From NCBI RefSeq assembly GCF_013377785.1, contig NZ_JABXWT010000016.1, positions 1-64,000 on the forward strand: a DNA stretch of 64,000 nt, read 5' to 3'. Made by a program: the position numbers and the translations under genes. The stretch is from Ruegeria haliotis. Its GTDB lineage: Bacteria > Pseudomonadota > Alphaproteobacteria > Rhodobacterales > Rhodobacteraceae. Shown in pieces: positions 1 to 8,542 of this stretch; position 1 is the first letter of the stretch, and every line of letters starts with the position of its first letter. The notes beneath the pieces were generated by a model. That model made no database searches, was not told the DNA's origin, and saw only the letters and a program-made list of their open reading frames with translations.

Positions 1-86
1 TCACGGCCAGCCCCCGCCATGTTCGAGTGCGCGCTACCAGAAATACAATCGACCTGACAGGTAAGAACGAAGTTTGCCACAGATCC
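1..86 (-). mobile_element. Right end of an IS6-family element cut by the window edge
   Basis: The first 86 bases match the last part of the complete IS6-family element at 12843-13662 almost base for base, ending in the same terminal inverted repeat (69-86, GAAGTTTGCCACAGATCC). At least two substitutions separate the copies. The transposase gene would lie outside the window on the minus strand, so the two elements have the same orientation. Confidence 0.85.
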
Positions 87-155
87 GCGCCATCTCTATG
101 TGGCGGAAGTTTTTGGCGCGACTAGAATTGTCTCACCGATCGTTGGCGCTCAAGA

Positions 156-797
156 TCAGTCAGAAAACCAGTCGGACCAATGCTCCCAGCGGTCCACAAT
201 GTCCGCCATGATGGCGTATCCTGATCCGTCGCAATGCATACGATCTCCACGCGTCAGGCTGTCCATATAGCGGTCATTGGCGAGCAACGGTGTCTGAATG
301 TCAAGATAAGGTACATTCAGTTGTTCAGCCAACTCCAGGTAGCGCCGATTCAGTGCGACCGCGGATTCCTGGCTGAAGACAATCTCCATATCGGTACTTG
401 GCCGCATGGGCGAGCAAGCAACGTTTGCCGGAGGAACACCAACCCAGAGAGTCGGATACAGACCAGAAACCTCTCGAACGATGGCCTCTGCGTTGGCGAT
501 CGATACGTCTTCCTCAACGCGCCGTCCAGATCCCGTCAACTCCGCGACATCGTTAATCCCGAACTGTAATACCACCCGATTGTCGGCGCCTTCAGGAAAC
601 CGTGCCGTCGCCTCCCGCTTCCAGCGGTCCCGGATCTCATCGGTGGTCGCCCCACGAATGCCGAGATCATAGAATGTAAGTCGAAAGCTGCGATCGAAAC
701 GCGCTTGGCAAAGCCGCCCGATCCAACCCAGACAGTTTTCGTCACCGGAGCCGTTAACATAGCTGTCGCCGATGAAGCAGATGCGTAAGTCTCGCAA
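156..797 (-). CDS. SGNH/GDSL-family hydrolase (lipase/esterase-like)
   Basis: A 213-residue cytoplasmic-looking protein with the SGNH blocks in order: a GDS motif with the nucleophile Ser12 near the N-terminus, a block II glycine around residue 49, GIND at 80-83 (block III) and a DRMH dyad at Asp185/His188 (block V). Family members hydrolyse esters of lipids, sugars or acyl thioesters; the substrate cannot be deduced. There is no signal peptide. It is the only gene between the left IS6 end and the carbonic anhydrase pseudogene, with no operon partner, and is likely cargo of the mobile region. Confidence 0.85.
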   Translation of the reverse strand: MRDLRICFIGDSYVNGSGDENCLGWIGRLCQARFDRSFRLTFYDLGIRGATTDEIRDRWKREATARFPEGADNRVVLQFGINDVAELTGSGRRVEEDVSIANAEAIVREVSGLYPTLWVGVPPANVACSPMRPSTDMEIVFSQESAVALNRRYLELAEQLNVPYLDIQTPLLANDRYMDSLTRGDRMHCDGSGYAIMADIVDRWEHWSDWFSD

Positions 798-1079
798 GGA
801 TTGTGCCTCAGGTTTTTGTTTGCAATTGCAGATGGCAGTTCTGTGCCAGACTGCCCAGCCCGAAAGCGTTTTTCAAGGGCCAAGCGCTGGCGCGACCTAT
901 ATTCGAGGCTTGGTCAACAGACTCTACCTGCAACTGAGTTAAAACCAACACCTGAGTCTGTGACCGACCTCACGATAGGTGCCGAGTTGCCCCTGAGCCG
1001 CCAGCGTTGGTTCCGCGCTGGCAGACCTTCGCACCTGCGATCATGAATAGCGGGCATTTTCTTGAAGTCAGCACGCAAG

Positions 1080-1543
1080 GAAAAGCTGGTAGTGCAGCCG
1101 TTGGAAATCGAATATACTGATTTGTCCAATTCCATTTCCACCACGGTTCTGAGCACCGTATCAATGGGAAGCAGACGGAAGCGGAAATTCATTTTGTTCA
1201 CCAAACTGACGAAGGCGATTTGCTCGTTATTGCGGTGCTGGTGGAGACTGGCGCGGCGAACGCTGAACTGGTCGGTTTGCTAAACTACACCCCCGCCAAG
1301 GGGCAATTCGTAAAGCCCGAGATTATGATCTCCTCGGACAGCCTGTTACTCGACAACCTTGTTGGTTACAGATACAAGGGTTCTCTGACCACGCCGGGAT
1401 GTCTTGAAATAATCACATGGCACATCGTAAGAGACACGGTTGCGTTCTCATCTGAACAAATTCCGCAACTTCGCTCAATTTCCCCTACTAACGTGCGTCC
1501 GGTTCAGGAGATAGGACGTAGATATATACTGGCGACCGACTAG
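1080..1543 (+). pseudogene. Alpha-carbonic anhydrase, broken by an internal deletion and frameshift
   Basis: The reading frame ending at 1543 encodes unmistakable alpha-carbonic anhydrase sequence: QFHFHHGSEHR (zinc-binding His-x-His) from about 1122, EIHFVH (third zinc ligand) near 1185, then VLVETGAAN and YKGSLTTPGC. This frame is closed by a stop just before the HFH motif. The preceding frame contains QPLEIEYTD, typical of an earlier part of the family. About 35-40 residues expected between the two (the NGHTVQV region) are missing, so an out-of-frame deletion joined the parts. The N-terminus and signal peptide are also absent. The protein should be non-functional. Confidence 0.8.
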
Positions 1544-1636
1544 GTGCTCAACTTATGAAGTTGCCATTTGCTCTGACGCAATGAATGAATGCACCGTCCG
1601 CGCATTGGATATAAAAAGATCTGAGGATCGTGCATA

Positions 1637-1710
1637 CGCAGCGAAGGTCGCCTATGACGGGCCGCGCCGCGGCGTTGGAGCACCCCGTCCAAGGTCGGCT
1701 CTGGGCCGTT
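1637..1710. repeat. Dispersed intergenic repeat, copy 1 (CGCAGCGAANGTC type)
   Basis: Begins CGCAGCGAAGGTC at 1637-1649, followed by CCTATGACGGGCCGCGCC and ending near a GGCTCTGGGCC block. The copy at 11133 shows the same layout with scattered substitutions. No reading frame is shared, so this looks like a non-coding repeat or a decayed gene fragment common to the mobile and accessory parts of the window. Confidence 0.55.
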
Positions 1711-1856
1711 TGCCGATTCTAGGATGCGGGCGTCATCCAAGGTATCAAACAACTCCGCATTCAGCAGCTCGGTCTTAGGTAGCAAATGCATCAAACGATT
1801 GACTGAAGGCGTGAAAGAGAACGATATAGGAACATTCATCGTATTTGGCGGTTCCC

Positions 1857-2819
1857 ATGGCGCAGCATTTTCTACTGTCGGCCGCCGCGCGGACCCTGTC
1901 TCTCAAAAAGATATTCTCTGAAGGAGAAGAAGCGGCATACCGTCGGTTCTGCCGACTGCGTTGGCCGGAGAACGATGGTGAACCGATCTGCCCTGCATGC
2001 GGGTGCATTGATGTTTACGACCTGACGACCAGGCGTCGATTCAAGTGCGCGGCCTGCTATCGGCAATTCAGCGTGACGTCGGGCACAATCTTCGCCTCTC
2101 GAAAGCTCGCCTTTGTCGATCTCCTGGGCGCGATCTGTCTGTTCGTGAACGCGGCGAAGGGAGTGTTTGCGGTTCAGATGTCACGTGATCTGGATGTGCA
2201 GCACAAGACAGCATTCGTGCTCATGCACAAGCTCAGGGAAGCAATGTGGGCGGAGACCCGGGACGTCCGTCTGGACGGCGAGGTCGAGATTGATGGCGCC
2301 GCGTTCGGTGGCCATGTCCGGCCCGCCAACCTGCGGGAAGAGCGTGTTGACAGGCGGCGCCGCGCCAACCGGAGTGGGAAGCGTCGGGTGGTTGTCGTAC
2401 TCCGCCAGCGAGGCGGTCGAACAGTGACGAGAACCTTTCTTCGGGAGGCGCAAGGCGTCGAGTTCGCAAGGGAAAGGATCGCTCCAGAAACCGTCGTCTC
2501 GGCCGATGAAGTTGCGCATTGGGATCCTCTGGAAACAGATTTCGACATGCAAAGGATCAATCATTCAAAGGGTTACGGCGTCGGAGGAGCCCATACCAAT
2601 CTTGCCGAGAGCTTCTTCTCACGGCTCAGACGGATGATTGGCGGACAGCACCTGAAAGTCGAAGGAAGGTATCTCGATGCATACGCGGCCCATGCAGCCT
2701 GGCTCGAGGATCATCGGGAGGAGAGCAATGGCCGCCTGGCGGATTGCTTGATCGGCGGCGCGCTCGCGTCCCCGGTCAGCCGGTCGTGGAAAGGGTATTG
2801 GCAACGGCGCGCAGCGTGA
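1857..2819 (+). CDS. IS1595-family (ISXO2-like) transposase
   Basis: A 320-residue DDE-type transposase. It has an N-terminal zinc ribbon (CPACGC near residue 45 and a second Cys-x2-Cys pair around 64) followed by the ISXO2-like DDE domain, with EIDGAAFGGH as the first catalytic block, VSADEVAHWD as the second and HTNLAESFFSRL carrying the final acidic residue. Length and layout are usual for IS1595. The ATG at 1857 is preferred over a TTG at 1845. Its 3' end overlaps the convergent passenger gene by 44 bp. It appears intact. Confidence 0.88.
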   Translation: MAQHFLLSAAARTLSLKKIFSEGEEAAYRRFCRLRWPENDGEPICPACGCIDVYDLTTRRRFKCAACYRQFSVTSGTIFASRKLAFVDLLGAICLFVNAAKGVFAVQMSRDLDVQHKTAFVLMHKLREAMWAETRDVRLDGEVEIDGAAFGGHVRPANLREERVDRRRRANRSGKRRVVVVLRQRGGRTVTRTFLREAQGVEFARERIAPETVVSADEVAHWDPLETDFDMQRINHSKGYGVGGAHTNLAESFFSRLRRMIGGQHLKVEGRYLDAYAAHAAWLEDHREESNGRLADCLIGGALASPVSRSWKGYWQRRAA

Positions 2820-3243
2820 CGGCGTCGCCGGCACCCCAGACACACATGCCTTTCTTCTTCTCGATCATCCTGACGAGCTTTCCTCGCTTGGCATGTCGCT
2901 GCGCCTGGACGACCTTGAAGACCACCGAGTTCCTAAGCGCAGTATCTGAGATGTCCAGGTTGCACTCCGCCATTACGCGCTCGGCAAGTTCTCTCGTGGT
3001 CAGCTCAGCATCGATCCCGAGATGGCGGATGCAGATACCCGCGATCTCGCCCTTCTTGAAGAACCCATGGCTCACAATGTACCGGGCACGCTACCGCTCA
3101 GGTGCGGCGAACAGTTCAATCGTCGCGTTCACATGCGCCAGATCGTGCTTCGCATGTGCGATCTGCGCCTCGTATGCTTTAATCTGGCCCAGTATCTCGG
3201 CCCGCTTCTCTGTCAGCGTGTGAACAATCAATGGTTTCGACAT
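2776..3243 (-). pseudogene. Passenger gene of the IS1595 element, interrupted by an amber codon
   Basis: From ATG at 3243 the minus strand reads MSKPLIVHTLTEKRAEILGQ..., a short charged, probably coiled-coil N-terminus, to a TAG at 3091-3093. The same frame then continues without a break through RARYIVSHGFFKKGEIAGI, a helical segment resembling a winged-helix domain, and KLVRMIEKKKGMCVW near the C-terminus. Read through, it would be about 155 residues. Function is unknown. A length-preserving nonsense mutation in an otherwise open frame is the simplest reading. It lies wholly inside the element's inverted repeats. Confidence 0.65.
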
Positions 3244-3456
3244 GCCGCCATTCCACACGAAATCTCGCCAGCCATCCAGATGGCAATTTGGTGCATTTGC
3301 TACCTAAGACCGCATCCGTCGACTTCAACACCTTGTCATAAGTGGCAAGAGGCAAACTGTGCATGGCAGCCAGAGCTCTGGGGTAGTAGTCACTGAGAAA
3401 CTTTAGTGCCGCACCGGGTACTGCTCGGATGAAGCCTGCTCTTGCATCGCAATGTT

Positions 3457-4491
3457 CTAACCGAAAGTTGTACCAAGAATGTTCTCTCGGGTGATAATTT
3501 CTGTTGGAAGAATAGGAATTATTGGTTTTTGGTGTTCCAGTTCCGCGATCATCACCTGGACAGCCAATTCGGCGGCCCGACGCATGTTCTGATGCAGCAC
3601 ATAGTGCAGACTGCCATCAAGCAGATATGCTTGCGTCTTCGCTGTCAGATTGTGGCCGATCAATTTGACCTCGCCAGCGACGCCATTAGCTTGCAGGGCC
3701 CTAACGATCCCTTCATTGCCACCGCCGACACTGTAGATTCCCAACAAGTCGGGATGCTCTTCGATGAAGATACAGGTGGCGTTGTAGTTTCCCTCGATGT
3801 CATCTTGACCCGAAATCGTATCGGCCAATTGCAGGTGTGGAAACTCTTTGCGGACCACCGCGCGAAAGCCCATTTCGCGATTTTCGTGGCTTCTGTAATA
3901 TTGACCACCCGAGATGATTGCGACCAATCCGGCGGACTGACACAGGCGACCCATAAGCAATCCAGCGGTACGTCCAGCGGCGCGCGAGTCTGTTCCGACA
4001 AATCCAATGACGGCCGAATTCGCGAGGCTGGAAATCAGGGACAGGCACGGAATTCCGCGGATCTTCAAGTGGTCGACCGCATCGCGCACGCGTTGATCTT
4101 CCAGTGCCTGGAAGGCGACGGCATCTATACCTTGTCCTTCACAAGCGCGTAGTTTGCGTGCCAACGCACCCGGCTCCATTTTGGTGGTAAAGACGCATTC
4201 AATCGTTGCGTTCCCCCTGGCGCCGAATTCCTGAAAACACTGGGCAAGATATTCGGTGGAAGGGCCGGCTTCACCTGGTAAAAATATTTTCAACCGCCAG
4301 GGTCTGTTTCGGTCGACCACGGGTGTGCCGGTTTCGATCGCGGCTTTCGCCTGAATGACGCGCTGCCGCGTTGAATCGCGCACATTACCGCGACCATTCA
4401 GGACGCGGTCGACAGTAGCTGTCCCAACCCCGGCAAGGCGTGCGATATCTGCGACTCGTGCATGTTTTGGGATCAGTGGTTCTGAATCCAC
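3457..4491 (-). CDS. LacI-family transcriptional regulator
   Basis: A 344-residue regulator. An N-terminal LacI helix-turn-helix (about residues 13-37, VADIARLAGVGTATVDRVL) is followed by a periplasmic-binding-protein-like effector domain. It is divergent from the TRAP transporter operon starting at 4660, so it very probably controls that operon and itself in response to the imported substrate or an intermediate. Two copies of a 16-bp motif lie in the shared promoter region (4503-4560). Confidence 0.9.
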   Translation of the reverse strand: MDSEPLIPKHARVADIARLAGVGTATVDRVLNGRGNVRDSTRQRVIQAKAAIETGTPVVDRNRPWRLKIFLPGEAGPSTEYLAQCFQEFGARGNATIECVFTTKMEPGALARKLRACEGQGIDAVAFQALEDQRVRDAVDHLKIRGIPCLSLISSLANSAVIGFVGTDSRAAGRTAGLLMGRLCQSAGLVAIISGGQYYRSHENREMGFRAVVRKEFPHLQLADTISGQDDIEGNYNATCIFIEEHPDLLGIYSVGGGNEGIVRALQANGVAGEVKLIGHNLTAKTQAYLLDGSLHYVLHQNMRRAAELAVQVMIAELEHQKPIIPILPTEIITRENILGTTFG

Positions 4492-4502
4492 GGCCTACCT
4501 CC

Positions 4503-4560
4503 ACATCATTTGACATCACCAATAGTAATATTTTTCAATTTTGTACATCATTTTGCATCA
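4503..4560. promoter_or_regulatory. Two direct 16-bp repeats, candidate operators for the LacI regulator
   Basis: ACATCATTTGACATCA (4503-4518) and ACATCATTTTGCATCA (4545-4560) differ at two adjacent positions and are spaced 42 bp start to start, about four helical turns. They sit in the divergent lacI/TRAP promoter region, which is AT-rich between them. Phased paired sites suit a looping or cooperative repressor; binding by this LacI protein is inferred. Confidence 0.5.
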
Positions 4561-4659
4561 TGATTGAATTGATGCCCGATATTCCTTGCAATGGGCGGCA
4601 CCGATCGTGAGTTTCTCGCTTATGCTGGGTCTACGCACCCAAAAAACTGGGAGGACGTC

Positions 4660-5655
4660 ATGAAACGGACAACAAAATTTCTGGCCACTGTGGTCAGCTC
4701 AATCATCGCAGCAACCGGCGCGTCGGCGGCTGATTTTACATTCAAATATGGGAACGAACAGCCCGAAGCTTCGATCCGGTCTCAGTCGATGGTATTCTTT
4801 GAGAAAGAACTTGAAGACCGCTCGGGCGGTCGCATTGAAGTTGAGACATTCTTTGGTGGCGCGTTGGGCAATGAACGCGAAATGATGGATCAGGTCACTT
4901 CGGGGCTTTTGCAAGGCACGCGTGGCGGATTCTTTGCTGATGCCAGCGGGGCATTCAATCTGTATCAGCTGCCTTTTCTGGTTGCGAGCTGGGATGAAAT
5001 GCAGTGCTTGGTTGGTAGCGATTTCACCAAAGAAATCGGAGCACGCGCCGCGGCCAATGGCTATCACGTGCCGGCCACCGGCATCAGCCAAGGATTTCGC
5101 GCCTATACAAACAATGTGAAACCCATCACCAAAGTCGAAGATCTTGCCGGATTGAAGATCCGCGAACCGCAGTCCGATTTGATGATCGCAACCGGTACCG
5201 CGCTTGGATCTGTTCCAGTTGCAATGCCATTTTCTGAAACCTATCAGGCTTTCCAGCAGGGTGTGATTGATGGCCAGCATAACCCGCCGCAAAACATCTG
5301 GGACTTCAAGGTACACGAAGTTCAAAAATATCTGTCCCTTACAAACCATATGACAGGTCCCGATCCGCTTATCGTGAACAAGGCATGGTACGACGCTCTT
5401 CCCGCCGATCTGCAGGCTATCTTTGACGAGGTTTCGGTGGAAGCGCTCGCAATGTCCGACAACCTGTACCGCGACGCCGAAACCAATGTGATTGAAGACA
5501 TGAAGGAATTTGTGGAAATCAATACATTGGAACCCGCTGCCCTGACTGGTTTCCAGACCGCCGTTGAACCGGTCTACGCACAGATGATCGATGCAGGTCA
5601 TTTCTCCCAAGATGACATTGATGCAGCCCGCGCTGCGGCTCAGTCCTGCAATTGA
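4660..5655 (+). CDS. TRAP transporter solute-binding protein (DctP family)
   Basis: The extracytoplasmic binding receptor of a tripartite ATP-independent periplasmic transporter. A Lys/Arg start, hydrophobic stretch and ASAADF cleavage-like site form a signal peptide (residues 1 to about 24). The mature part has the DctP hallmarks, including GLKIREPQSD with the conserved ligand-carboxylate arginine and a GQHNPPQNIWD-type segment. The start at 4660 follows a good ribosome-binding site (CTGGGAGG); an upstream ATG at 4591 would bury the signal peptide. Carboxylate or sugar-acid substrates are usual for the family; the exact ligand is unknown. Confidence 0.92.
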   Translation: MKRTTKFLATVVSSIIAATGASAADFTFKYGNEQPEASIRSQSMVFFEKELEDRSGGRIEVETFFGGALGNEREMMDQVTSGLLQGTRGGFFADASGAFNLYQLPFLVASWDEMQCLVGSDFTKEIGARAAANGYHVPATGISQGFRAYTNNVKPITKVEDLAGLKIREPQSDLMIATGTALGSVPVAMPFSETYQAFQQGVIDGQHNPPQNIWDFKVHEVQKYLSLTNHMTGPDPLIVNKAWYDALPADLQAIFDEVSVEALAMSDNLYRDAETNVIEDMKEFVEINTLEPAALTGFQTAVEPVYAQMIDAGHFSQDDIDAARAAAQSCN

Positions 5656-5714
5656 TCAGATTGGGTTCGGGCCAGAGTTGCTGGCCCGAACCCTGCAAGC
5701 AGAAGGGTAACGCT

Positions 5715-6218
5715 GTGGATCGTCTTATTGCCATCAATCGGGTGCTGACTGCTCTGCTGGAGAGCATCATGGTGGTTCTATTCGCCGTTTTCCTGATCAT
5801 AGTATGTGCCAAAGTTCTGATGCGACCCTTCGATGCCGCGATCTACGGGGTTGACGAACTGGTCAAGATGTCTTTCCTGACCACCAGCGCCCTTGGTGGT
5901 GCGGTGGCTATTTCCCGTCGTGAACATATTGCCATCACCGTCTTCATAGATCAGATGCCGCATACTATCAAAGTCAGCCTGTACATTTTGGGCTTGGCGC
6001 TTGTCGGTGCGATGAATGGGTTGTTGGTCTATCTGTCCTTTGACTGGATTGCTGGACCGGGCAAGAACATTTGGCAGCCATTTGGCATGCCGCAATCCTA
6101 CGTCTTTGTCATTGTCCCGCTCGCCTGCTCACTTGCCGTGTTGTTTTGCGCCATCAAAATCGCTCTGACGTTGTCCGGCGACGAGAATACCGACATACTT
6201 TGGATGCCCGAGGACTGA
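5715..6218 (+). CDS. TRAP transporter small permease (DctQ family)
   Basis: A four-helix small membrane subunit that bridges the binding protein and the large permease. The GTG at 5715 (mature reading VDRLIAINRVL) follows AGAAGGGTAA and gives the normal DctQ length of about 168 residues. An in-frame ATG at 5652 would overlap the dctP stop and add an unlikely N-terminus. Hydrophobic segments lie near residues 15-35, 50-70, 85-105 and 125-147. It is third in position between the binding protein and the large permease, which starts two bases after its stop. Confidence 0.85.
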   Translation: MDRLIAINRVLTALLESIMVVLFAVFLIIVCAKVLMRPFDAAIYGVDELVKMSFLTTSALGGAVAISRREHIAITVFIDQMPHTIKVSLYILGLALVGAMNGLLVYLSFDWIAGPGKNIWQPFGMPQSYVFVIVPLACSLAVLFCAIKIALTLSGDENTDILWMPED

Positions 6219-6220
6219 CT

Positions 6221-7495
6221 ATGTTTATTCTCCTTGGATCCCTTCTGCTTCTTTTGGTCATCGGCGTGCCCGTCGCTTACGCGTTGGGTCTTGCATCAGT
6301 CGCCTACTTCATGATCGAAGCACCTGCTGCGATGGGTTTTGTCGTGCAGCGGTTCTTTTCCGGCATTAACAATTACCCGCTGGTGTCGTTGCCGTTTTTC
6401 ATTCTAATGGGGCTGGTGATGAATTCCGGCGGCATCACCCGCCGGCTGCTCGATCTGTCGATGTTCTTCGTGGGCCGGTTCCGTGGTGGTCTGGGCCATG
6501 TGAATGTAGTGGCTTCGATGATCTTCGGCGGCATCTCGGGCTCGTCCGCATCGGACACGGCGTCGATCGGCGCGGTCCTGATCCCAGAGATGGAAAAGCG
6601 CGGCTATCCGAAAGAAGTGGCCGCAGGCATCACTGTCGCTTCGTCAACGATGGGTATGATCATTCCGCCATCGGTGCCGATGATCATCTACGCTATCGCA
6701 GCTGAGGAATCGATTGGGCAGCTGTTTCTGGGAGGCATCATTCCCGGCATCATGGTCGGGCTAATGCAGATGATTGTGGTTTGGTACATGGCCCGCCGCA
6801 ACGGCTACCCCACCGAAAACATCCCCTTCACACTGCGGGCCGCGTGGCTTGAAGCCAAGCGATCTGCGCCTGTGGTGATCATGCCTATCATGATTGTCGG
6901 ATCCGTGGTTTTCGGCTTTGTGACGCCAACAGAAACGGCCGGGGCAGCTGTGGTTTACGGCCTGATCATCGGGCTTTTTCTAGTTGGTTTAGTGGTGGTC
7001 AAGGAACTGCCCGGCGCCATGCGGCAAGCCATCATCATGTCTGCCAAGATTATGATGATAATCGCCTTCAGCCAGGTGTTCATCACAGTGCTGGCACTTG
7101 AGCGGGTCCCCAATCAACTGGCTGATTTTGTTTCAGGGTTTGGCTTAGGTCCGACGGGCTTTATTCTGCTGATGGCGTTGTTGATTCTGATTTCAGGTAC
7201 CTTCATCGACGTAAGCCCCGCGATCCTGTTGATGACGCCCGTGCTGTTGCCGGTTGCTCAGGAGCTTGGCATTTCGGGGGTGCATTTCGGGGTGGTGATG
7301 ATCTCGGGGCTTGCTGTCGGAGCCTGTACGCCGCCAGTCGGCAATTGCCTAAATGTTTGCGCCGCAATTTCGCGCCTCAGCATCGGAAAAATCTTTCTCG
7401 GGGCGGCCCCGTTTCTGTGCGCAAACGTCGTTGTGCTGATCCTGATCTGCGTTTTCCCGCAGTTGGTGTTGTGGATACCCGGCTTGGTTTTCTAG
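6221..7495 (+). CDS. TRAP transporter large permease (DctM family)
   Basis: A 424-residue, very hydrophobic protein with about 12 membrane helices, the ion-coupled transport subunit of the TRAP system. Family motifs such as GGISGSSASDTASIG and IPPSVPMIIYA near residues 105-160, and VGACTPPVGNCLN near the C-terminus, are clear. ATG at 6221 lies directly after the dctQ stop, so the two are translationally linked. A longer frame starting at 6071 overlaps dctQ and is rejected. Confidence 0.93.
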   Translation: MFILLGSLLLLLVIGVPVAYALGLASVAYFMIEAPAAMGFVVQRFFSGINNYPLVSLPFFILMGLVMNSGGITRRLLDLSMFFVGRFRGGLGHVNVVASMIFGGISGSSASDTASIGAVLIPEMEKRGYPKEVAAGITVASSTMGMIIPPSVPMIIYAIAAEESIGQLFLGGIIPGIMVGLMQMIVVWYMARRNGYPTENIPFTLRAAWLEAKRSAPVVIMPIMIVGSVVFGFVTPTETAGAAVVYGLIIGLFLVGLVVVKELPGAMRQAIIMSAKIMMIIAFSQVFITVLALERVPNQLADFVSGFGLGPTGFILLMALLILISGTFIDVSPAILLMTPVLLPVAQELGISGVHFGVVMISGLAVGACTPPVGNCLNVCAAISRLSIGKIFLGAAPFLCANVVVLILICVFPQLVLWIPGLVF

Positions 7496-7633
7496 CCGGG
7501 AACGGAATGGGCAGGAGGTGTCTTTTGGACCCGCCCGACGCGAACGCGTTGAAACCTCTCTTTCAATAGCGCCCGGCAACCGGGTGTTAAACGTCAACGG
7601 CCCGGCAAGTGCCGGATAGACAAGGAAGTTGAA

Positions 7634-8542
7634 ATGTTACGAGCTGGTGTCATCGGCTTAGGGGATATGGGTAGCGGGCTAGCCAAGAACCTAATCAAAA
7701 ATGGGTTTGCAACGACCGGCCTGGATCTGAGTGAAGATCGAATGAGCGCGTTTGCCGCGATGGGTGGCATATTAGCGCCCAGCGTGGCCGAAGTCGGTGC
7801 GAATGCTGATGCGGTTTATGTTATGGTGATGAACGGCGCGCAGGCCAAGGCCGTTATTCTGGGGGATAACGGCCTGATCAGCCACATGACCAAGGGTGGC
7901 GCGGTGGTTCTAACTGCTACGATCAAACCTAGTGAAGCGCGTGAGATCGCGACAGCGATGGAAGGATCCGGAGTTCACTTGATAGACAGCCCAGTTTCGG
8001 GCGGTTTTCCCGGTGCACAGAGTGGTGCGTTGACCATGATGGCCGCGGGTGAACCCTCGGTTCTGGATACCTACAAACCTGTGATGGAGGCGGTGTCCAA
8101 AACCATCCACCGGGTTGGTGCCCAGGCCGGTGACGGACAGGTCGTCAAATCCTGCCTGCAAACGCTGATCGGCTCAATCTTTGGCGCGACTTTTGAGGCC
8201 GCCGCTCTTGCCGCAAAGGCCGGAGTCTCTGGGCAGGTTCTGTTCGATGTCTTCTCAACATCAGGGGCGGGTTGCGGCGTTTCCAATACCGCGCTTGAAA
8301 ATATCATTGATCGTAAATTTGAAGGCACCGGATCCGGTATCGGCACTATGCACAAAGATCTGACAATCTCGCTGGACATGGCTGAGGAAATCGGCGTGCC
8401 GTTGTTTATGGCTTCGACCGCCATGCAGATATTCCATCAGGGAAAGACCAAATACCCCGAAGGCGACAATTGGGTTTGCACGCGGGTCATGGAAGAAATC
8501 GTTGGCGCAGAATTGCACCGCCAAAAAAGGAAAGACACATGA
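7634..8542 (+). CDS. NAD(P)-dependent beta-hydroxyacid dehydrogenase (HIBADH/threonate dehydrogenase-like)
   Basis: A 302-residue enzyme with an N-terminal Rossmann fold (GLGDMGSGLAKNL, residues 8-20), the HIBADH substrate signature LIDSPVSGGFPGA near residue 116, and a catalytic lysine in the GDGQVVKSCLQ block. Family members oxidise the hydroxyl of short hydroxyacids such as 3-hydroxyisobutyrate, threonate or tartronate. Its place between a TRAP transporter and a TIM-barrel isomerase favours a four-carbon sugar acid, but this is inferred. It overlaps the next gene by ATGA. Confidence 0.85.
   Translation: MLRAGVIGLGDMGSGLAKNLIKNGFATTGLDLSEDRMSAFAAMGGILAPSVAEVGANADAVYVMVMNGAQAKAVILGDNGLISHMTKGGAVVLTATIKPSEAREIATAMEGSGVHLIDSPVSGGFPGAQSGALTMMAAGEPSVLDTYKPVMEAVSKTIHRVGAQAGDGQVVKSCLQTLIGSIFGATFEAAALAAKAGVSGQVLFDVFSTSGAGCGVSNTALENIIDRKFEGTGSGIGTMHKDLTISLDMAEEIGVPLFMASTAMQIFHQGKTKYPEGDNWVCTRVMEEIVGAELHRQKRKDT

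Larger units (their letters stand above)
1771..3311 (+). mobile_element. IS1595-family element with 25-bp inverted repeats and a passenger gene
   Basis: Terminal inverted repeats are visible: GGTCTTAGGTAGCAAATGCA at 1771-1790 recurs inverted at 3292-3311, and the match extends to about 25 bp with one mismatch. The 1541-bp element carries an IS1595/ISXO2-type transposase on the plus strand and a convergent passenger gene on the minus strand. The flanking octamers (1763-1770 and 3312-3319) do not match, so a target-site duplication is not evident and later rearrangement at one side is likely. Confidence 0.75.

Noticed and set aside
1720..1785. Minus-strand peptide ELLNAELFDTLDDARIL resembling the C-terminus of IS3-type transposases
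   Set aside because: The match is only about 17 residues and runs into the IS1595 inverted repeat; too short to call without a database search.
4699..5610. 303-codon open frame on the minus strand
   Set aside because: It is the exact antisense of the TRAP binding protein gene, which has a signal peptide and family motifs; the antisense product has none.
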